A DNA stretch of 64,000 bases from Marinobacter sp. F3R08 (GTDB lineage: Bacteria > Pseudomonadota > Gammaproteobacteria > Pseudomonadales > Oleiphilaceae). Below, piece by piece: positions 59,999 to 64,000 of the stretch; position 1 is the stretch's first letter; the number at the start of each line of letters is the position of its first letter. The notes under the pieces are model-generated. The model had not been told where the DNA came from. It was given only the letters and a program-made list of their open reading frames with translations, and made no database searches. The stretch covers positions 868,329-932,328 of the forward strand of contig NZ_JAHKPI010000014.1 in NCBI RefSeq assembly GCF_018860425.1, written 5' to 3'. A program made the position numbers and the translations under genes.

Positions 59999-60112
59999 AC
60001 CCCCTGAAAAGTAAGCCGTCACGGGCCTGGTGTTTCTGAGCCGTCTGGGCAGACCTGTACACTGAATCCCGGTAGAATAGATGCAGTTATCAACCTTGGT
60101 GAGAACCACGCT

Positions 60113-60481
60113 ATGGGCGATCGTTTGGGGAAAACCGGTTTTCGGGTTCTTGCGTATATATCGGCAGGACTGGCTGTAGTGGGTGTAGTTTTGCCGCTGC
60201 TGCCAACCACGCCCTTTGTCCTGTTGGCCGCGTTCTTCGCCAGCAAGGGATCACCGGCGTTTGCCCAGTGGCTTGAGGACCATCCCAGGTTTGGTCCGGC
60301 AATCGACCAATGGCGCACGCGTCGCGCAGTCCCTGCGAGAGCCAAGGTTCTGGCCTGCAGCATGATGGCCCTGAGTTGGGGGATGCTGTTAGCGCTTGGG
60401 GCGTCTGGTGTGGTGCTGGGGTTTTCGGGTGTATTTTTGTGCGGTACCGCCTGTTACCTGCTGACACGACCTTCTTACTGA
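60113..60481 (+). CDS. DUF454 (YbaN) family inner membrane protein
   Basis: A 122-residue protein with three or four predicted membrane helices. It carries the DUF454 pattern LAYISAGLAVVGVVLPLLPTTP near 15-36 (in family order), FASKGSPAFAQWLEDHPRFGP near 47-67 and IDQWRTRRAVPARAKVLA. No function is known for YbaN. It precedes nsrR by 28 bases, so the two may be co-transcribed. Confidence 0.87.
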   Translation: MGDRLGKTGFRVLAYISAGLAVVGVVLPLLPTTPFVLLAAFFASKGSPAFAQWLEDHPRFGPAIDQWRTRRAVPARAKVLACSMMALSWGMLLALGASGVVLGFSGVFLCGTACYLLTRPSY

Positions 60482-60509
60482 ACCACCTGGATACCGACTG
60501 GAGTATTGA

Positions 60510-60947
60510 ATGCACATCACCCGTTACACGGATTATTCGCTTCGCGTGCTGATTTATCTGGCAGTGCAGGGTGATCGTCTGGCGACGATTCAGGAAATCG
60601 CGGACAGCTATGATATTTCCAAGAACCATCTTATGAAGGTGGTTCATCAGCTCAACAAGAAAGGTTACATCGAAACCATCCGGGGCAAGAAAGGCGGAAT
60701 GCGTCTGCACCGGTCTCCGTCCGATATCAACGTCGGTATCCTGGTCCGGGAGACCGAACAGGACCTGAGCATCGTGGAGTGCCATACCTCCAATAACGCC
60801 TGCAAGATCACGCCGGTATGTGGTCTTAAATCAATGTTCGGGGAGGCATTGAAAGCCTTCCTTGAGGTCCTCGACAAGTACACCCTGGCCGATGTCATCC
60901 AGGAGCAGCACCGTCCCCAGCTGCTTCGTATTCTTCAGATCGCCTGA
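60510..60947 (+). CDS. nsrR: Nitric oxide-sensing repressor NsrR (Rrf2 family)
   Basis: A 145-residue Rrf2 regulator. The winged helix covers about 1-65 (TDYSLRVLIYLAVQ, ISKNHLMKVVHQLNKKGYIE, RGKKGGMRL). Three cysteines in VECHTSNNACKITPVCGL near 90-103 are spaced C-x6-C-x5-C, as in neisserial NsrR, and hold the NO-sensitive Fe-S cluster. NsrR represses nitric oxide detoxification genes. An NsrR-type site lies before nnrS 29 kb away. The spacing argues against IscR. Confidence 0.92.
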   Translation: MHITRYTDYSLRVLIYLAVQGDRLATIQEIADSYDISKNHLMKVVHQLNKKGYIETIRGKKGGMRLHRSPSDINVGILVRETEQDLSIVECHTSNNACKITPVCGLKSMFGEALKAFLEVLDKYTLADVIQEQHRPQLLRILQIA

Positions 60948-61035
60948 TCCGGCCAGGCGACTGTCTGAAATCTGGCCGGGCAGTTCCGGATACAGGCGCG
61001 CTCCATGACAAAACCAGGATCGAGAGCCGCCTGCA

Positions 61036-62499
61036 TCATTCCGTTTTGGGCTTTCTTGTGGTTTTTTTCCGGTTCGCCCCGGGCTTGACCGCAGTGTCTG
61101 CTTTGGGGGGCAAGATCAAACCTTCCAGTTCATCCAGTGCCTCGCCGGTATAGACAGCCAGTCTCTGCATGCTTGGCAAGGTGTCCCGGCACCCTGTATA
61201 GCCAAAGTTAAGTGAGCCGTCGTAACTGAGGCAGGTAATGTTCAGTGCGCCGCCATGAGCAATCAGAGAAACCGGGTACATGGCTTCGAGTTTTGCTCCC
61301 TCGTAATAGAGTGTTCGCTGAGGCCCTGGCACATTGGAAATTGTGACATTGAAAACAGGGCGCATGCGTCCGCCCATGCCAGACATCAGCTGAAGAATAT
61401 AAGGTGACATCAACAGCATGGTGTATTGCGTCAGGGCGCTTTTCGGCAGTTTCTGCAAGTGCTCTTTGGCTCTGCGGGTGGAGGCCTTGATACTCTGCAG
61501 GCGAGTCAGGGGATCCGCCTCGTTGGTCGCCAATGAAGCGATCATGAAGCTGATCTGCGTGCCTGTCCCTTCGTCATCGGACGGCCGTATATTGACCGGT
61601 ATGCCCGCGGTGAGGGGAATGTCTGGCAGTTCATCCTGTTCCAGCAGAAAGCGGCGAAGAGCCGTGCCGCAAAGATACAATACGATATCGTTCAGGGAGC
61701 CGCCGGACACATGAGAGAGTGCTTTGATTCGTCCCAGCTGGTAGTGCTGGGTGGCGAAGCGGCGCTGACCGGTAACCCGGTGGTTGATCTTGGATACCGG
61801 GCCGGTGAAGGGCGCTGTCAGGCCATCTTCCGGATGGCGCACCGAATGAACCAGCCTGTTGCCGGCCTGCCACAACCTGGGCGCCATGTCGGCTTGCAGC
61901 TTCAGGGCGTCCATGGCCTGTGAGAAGGCTGCCGGAACGCTGGCCTCAGAATCGGTTTTGCTGCCGCGCCGACGCTCCGGGCGCACTGACCAGGGTGGCG
62001 GCATATTTCTTTTATCGGGGTCTGTCGTCAGTACACGCTGCATCAGGCGCACACCGCTTATGCCATCAATCATGGAGTGATGCATTTTGGTATAAAGCGC
62101 AAACCGGTTGTTTTCCAGGCCCTCTATTACGTGGCATTCCCAGAGTGGACGGGCGAAATCCAGAGGATTGGAATGCAGACGCGATACGAGAATACCCAGC
62201 TCGCGCTCGCCGCCGGGGCGGGGGAGTGCGGAGTGGCGCACGTGGTAATCAAGATCAATGTCTTTGTCCACTTTCCAGGACGGCGCCAGCACCCGACCGA
62301 GCAAGCCCGACCAGGCCAGCTTGTAACCCCAGGGAGGTGCGACATCACCGGTTTCTTTCATACGGGTCACCATGTCCCGAAGAAAGGTCTCAGGGGCACC
62401 CTCCGGTAGCGAAAAAATCTGCAGGTTTCCCACGTGCATGGGAGTGTCTTCAGATTCGACGGCCAACCAGGAGGCATCCAGCGTTGCCAGGCGTTTCAT
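61036..62499 (-). CDS. Wax ester synthase / diacylglycerol acyltransferase (WS/DGAT)
   Basis: A 487-residue bifunctional acyltransferase that joins acyl-CoA to long-chain alcohols or diacylglycerol, making wax esters or triacylglycerol storage lipid. The catalytic HHxxxDG appears as TKMHHSMIDGISG near 139. The family start LDASWLAVESEDTPMHVG near 6-23 and the later FNVTISNVPGPQRTLYYEG near 390 are present. The Lys/Arg-rich C-terminal tail may bind membranes or lipid droplets. The start overlaps no neighbour. Confidence 0.94.
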   Translation of the reverse strand: MKRLATLDASWLAVESEDTPMHVGNLQIFSLPEGAPETFLRDMVTRMKETGDVAPPWGYKLAWSGLLGRVLAPSWKVDKDIDLDYHVRHSALPRPGGERELGILVSRLHSNPLDFARPLWECHVIEGLENNRFALYTKMHHSMIDGISGVRLMQRVLTTDPDKRNMPPPWSVRPERRRGSKTDSEASVPAAFSQAMDALKLQADMAPRLWQAGNRLVHSVRHPEDGLTAPFTGPVSKINHRVTGQRRFATQHYQLGRIKALSHVSGGSLNDIVLYLCGTALRRFLLEQDELPDIPLTAGIPVNIRPSDDEGTGTQISFMIASLATNEADPLTRLQSIKASTRRAKEHLQKLPKSALTQYTMLLMSPYILQLMSGMGGRMRPVFNVTISNVPGPQRTLYYEGAKLEAMYPVSLIAHGGALNITCLSYDGSLNFGYTGCRDTLPSMQRLAVYTGEALDELEGLILPPKADTAVKPGANRKKTTRKPKTE

Positions 62500-62715
62500 T
62501 CCTTGTGTGTCTCCACTAGTGTCGAGATATAGTAATTGTTTGATGCAAGTATAACGTGTAACGGCGACCTTACACGATGACTGCGGTCATAAAGTTTGCG
62601 GTTTTTGGCGGGTATGAAAGTTACAGGCTGTTGCCGTTGAAGGCTCCCGAAAGCGCTTGGTCTGTGCTACTTTCATGGGTTGGTTGCAGTAACAATAAAA
62701 ACATTCGGAGGTACT

Positions 62716-63600
62716 GTGGAATCCAGCCCGCTTATCTCGGCAGGACTGCCGATTGCTCTGTTTATCATCATGATTGGTATAGGTATGACCCTGACGATCC
62801 GGGATTTCCGTCAGGTGGCGGTGTATCCTAAGGGGATGATTGTGGGCACGATTGCCCAGATCCTGATCATGCCGCTCGTGGCCTTCCTGCTGGCCACTCT
62901 GCTGGCGGTGCCTCCAGCCATAGCCGTAGGACTGGTGATTATTGCCGCCTGCCCGGGGGGCACCACATCGAATCTGTTCGTGCTTCTGTCACGGGGCAAC
63001 ATTGCGCTGTCTATCGTGCTGACGGTCAGTGCCAGCCTGATTACCATCCTCACGTTACCCCTGTTTACCAATATTGCTCTCCAGCACTATATGGGTACGG
63101 AGGAAAACATTGTTCTGCCCGTCTGGAAAACCGTGGGCATGCTGATCGGCATTGTCCTGTTTCCGGTTGCCATCGGAATGGTCGTGCGCACCCGTAATCC
63201 CGAGGTTGCCCGCAAGGCCGAGAGCATTGTCAGTATCTTTGGTGGTGTTGTGCTGGCCTTGCTCATTGTTGCGCTGGTTTACGGGGTGCGTGACCAGATC
63301 TGGGAGCTTCTGAAACAGGCGGGGCCGGCAACCATTCTGTTGAATCTTGCAGGTATCGGGCTTGGCCTTGTTGCGGGCAGGATGGCCGGTTTGACCCAGC
63401 GGGAATCACTTGCCGTGGCAGTCGAACTGGGTGTTAAAAACGGCACTATCGCCCTGATGGTTACCCTGACATTACTGGAATCCAGTGCCATGTCGATTCC
63501 TGCAGCGGTATACGGAGTATTGATGTTCCCGATCGGGTTTATGCTGGCCATGTATGGACGGAGCATCATTCCCGTTTCGACCGTACAGTCACAAAACTGA
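62716..63600 (+). CDS. Bile acid:sodium symporter (BASS) family transporter
   Basis: A membrane protein of about 294 residues with nine or ten spans: MIGIGMTLTIRDF near 20, the crossover ACPGGTTSNLFVLLSRGNIALS near 88-109 and the second half AVELGVKNGTIALMVTLTLL near 234-253, which bear the family's broken helices. BASS proteins import organic anions with sodium; the substrate is unknown. The GTG at 62716 has GGAGG four bases upstream; a TTG at 62680 is the alternative. A CidA/LrgA gene follows at 15 bases. Confidence 0.87.
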   Translation: MESSPLISAGLPIALFIIMIGIGMTLTIRDFRQVAVYPKGMIVGTIAQILIMPLVAFLLATLLAVPPAIAVGLVIIAACPGGTTSNLFVLLSRGNIALSIVLTVSASLITILTLPLFTNIALQHYMGTEENIVLPVWKTVGMLIGIVLFPVAIGMVVRTRNPEVARKAESIVSIFGGVVLALLIVALVYGVRDQIWELLKQAGPATILLNLAGIGLGLVAGRMAGLTQRESLAVAVELGVKNGTIALMVTLTLLESSAMSIPAAVYGVLMFPIGFMLAMYGRSIIPVSTVQSQN

Positions 63601-63615
63601 CCGGAGTCCTGCACC

Positions 63616-63996
63616 ATGCAGTTTCTGAACGGCATTACCCTGCTTCTTGTGTACCAGCTGGTGGGCGAGATCACCGTCCGATTGCTGGGCCTGCCTATCC
63701 CCGGGCCTGTGCTGGGCATGGTGATGCTGTTTATTACCCTGATGATCCGGGGCAAGGCGCCCGCGTCGGTTGATCAGGCGTCAACGGCATTGCTCAGTCA
63801 TCTTTCACTGCTGTTCGTTCCGGCGGGTGTGGGAATGATGGCGCACTTTGATCGTATTGCCGATGAATGGGTTCCGATAGCGCTGGCGCTGCTGTTGAGT
63901 ACGGTGATCACCATGGTCGCCACGGCCCTGATCATGCAGATAACCACACGCTGGTTTACCAAACCACTTGCGCAAAAGGGGCCCGCCGATGAATGA
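63616..63996 (+). CDS. CidA/LrgA family membrane protein
   Basis: A 126-residue protein with four membrane helices and the LrgA/CidA holin-like pattern: LLVYQLVGEITVRLLGLPIPGPVLGMVML near 9-37 (read in pieces), STALLSHLSLLFVPAGVGMMAH near 56-77. These proteins affect autolysis or export small metabolites such as pyruvate or glycolate, usually with an LrgB partner. The stop overlaps the next start, where the window ends. Confidence 0.9.
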   Translation: MQFLNGITLLLVYQLVGEITVRLLGLPIPGPVLGMVMLFITLMIRGKAPASVDQASTALLSHLSLLFVPAGVGMMAHFDRIADEWVPIALALLLSTVITMVATALIMQITTRWFTKPLAQKGPADE

Positions 63997-64000
63997 ACCG
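63989..64000 (+). CDS. Start of a downstream gene, probably LrgB/CidB family
   Basis: Only four codons (Met-Asn-Glu-Pro) are present before the window ends. The ATG lies within the last codons of the cidA/lrgA-like gene, and a second ATG at 63993 would overlap its stop. LrgB normally follows LrgA, so the identity rests on context alone. Confidence 0.35.

Noticed and set aside
60949..60979. CCGGCCAG/CTGGCCGG hairpin between nsrR and the WS/DGAT gene
   Set aside because: The 8-bp stem has a 15-base loop and no T tract, so I did not call a terminator.

Overview
The window looks like a stretch of chromosome from a marine gammaproteobacterium, most probably Marinobacter or a close relative. The grounds are a wax ester synthase/DGAT with HHxxxDG, the gpmI-envC-ctpA-yibQ and yibN-secB neighbourhoods, FlgP/FlgT of the H-ring polar flagellum, a SufT-containing suf operon, fabA-fabB, nnrS/NsrR and a bacterial Nav-type channel. 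The genus is an inference from gene content. I saw no rRNA, tRNA, insertion sequence, prophage or CRISPR array. The two ends cut hisF (5' end missing) and probably an lrgB-like gene (3' end missing).

Layout. 1-6.9 kb: end of hisF, then a leftward cell-envelope operon gpmI-envC-ctpA-yibQ, and rightward yibN and secB. 6.9-13.9 kb: a complete haem uptake operon (Fur-like box, TonB-dependent receptor, HmuY-type lipoprotein, hmuS, hmuTUV). 13.9-17.5 kb: trmL, thiolase, a pteridine-reductase-like SDR and cca. 17.8-19.7 kb: flgP-flgT. 19.7-26.2 kb: leftward sufBCDSA-sufT-sufE with a near-perfect IscR type-1 site over its promoter. 26.4-31.2 kb: trhP, a lone AraC-type DNA-binding domain, fabB, fabA and nnrS, with an NsrR-like site before nnrS. 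31.4-37.7 kb: small membrane and regulatory genes (SirB2-like, ion channel, EVE protein, haemolysin III, wrbA, Crp/Fnr, AEC carrier, CDF metal exporter, cadR). 37.7-42.7 kb: a cryptochrome-like protein with a 48-residue DUF2256 partner, SCO1, CtaG and a tandem HAD protein.

42.8-53.4 kb is the most unusual part. It is one long leftward gene run encoding an ABC importer whose binding protein carries a NosL-like tail, a UTRA-type GntR regulator, an AprA-like flavoprotein, an AprB-like ferredoxin, a HEAT-repeat protein, a 7Fe ferredoxin, a small membrane peptide, DUF971, a YeiH exporter, ferredoxin-NADP reductase and an Mrp/ApbC Fe-S ATPase. It reads as an import-redox-export pathway, perhaps for a sulfur compound, with its own electron supply and Fe-S loading; the substrate is not known. 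53.8-64 kb: a periplasmic sensor-like protein, an Fe-S (6-4)-type photolyase, hemN, a DUF488 protein, moaA, a DUF454 protein, nsrR, WS/DGAT, a BASS-type transporter and cidA/lrgA.

Several regulators and probable targets occur together: NsrR (60.5 kb) with a site at nnrS (31.25 kb), CadR with a dyad at the CDF gene, and the GntR with a site before its own gene. Two FabR-type palindromes (27.8 and 33.9 kb) and the IscR site imply regulators encoded elsewhere.
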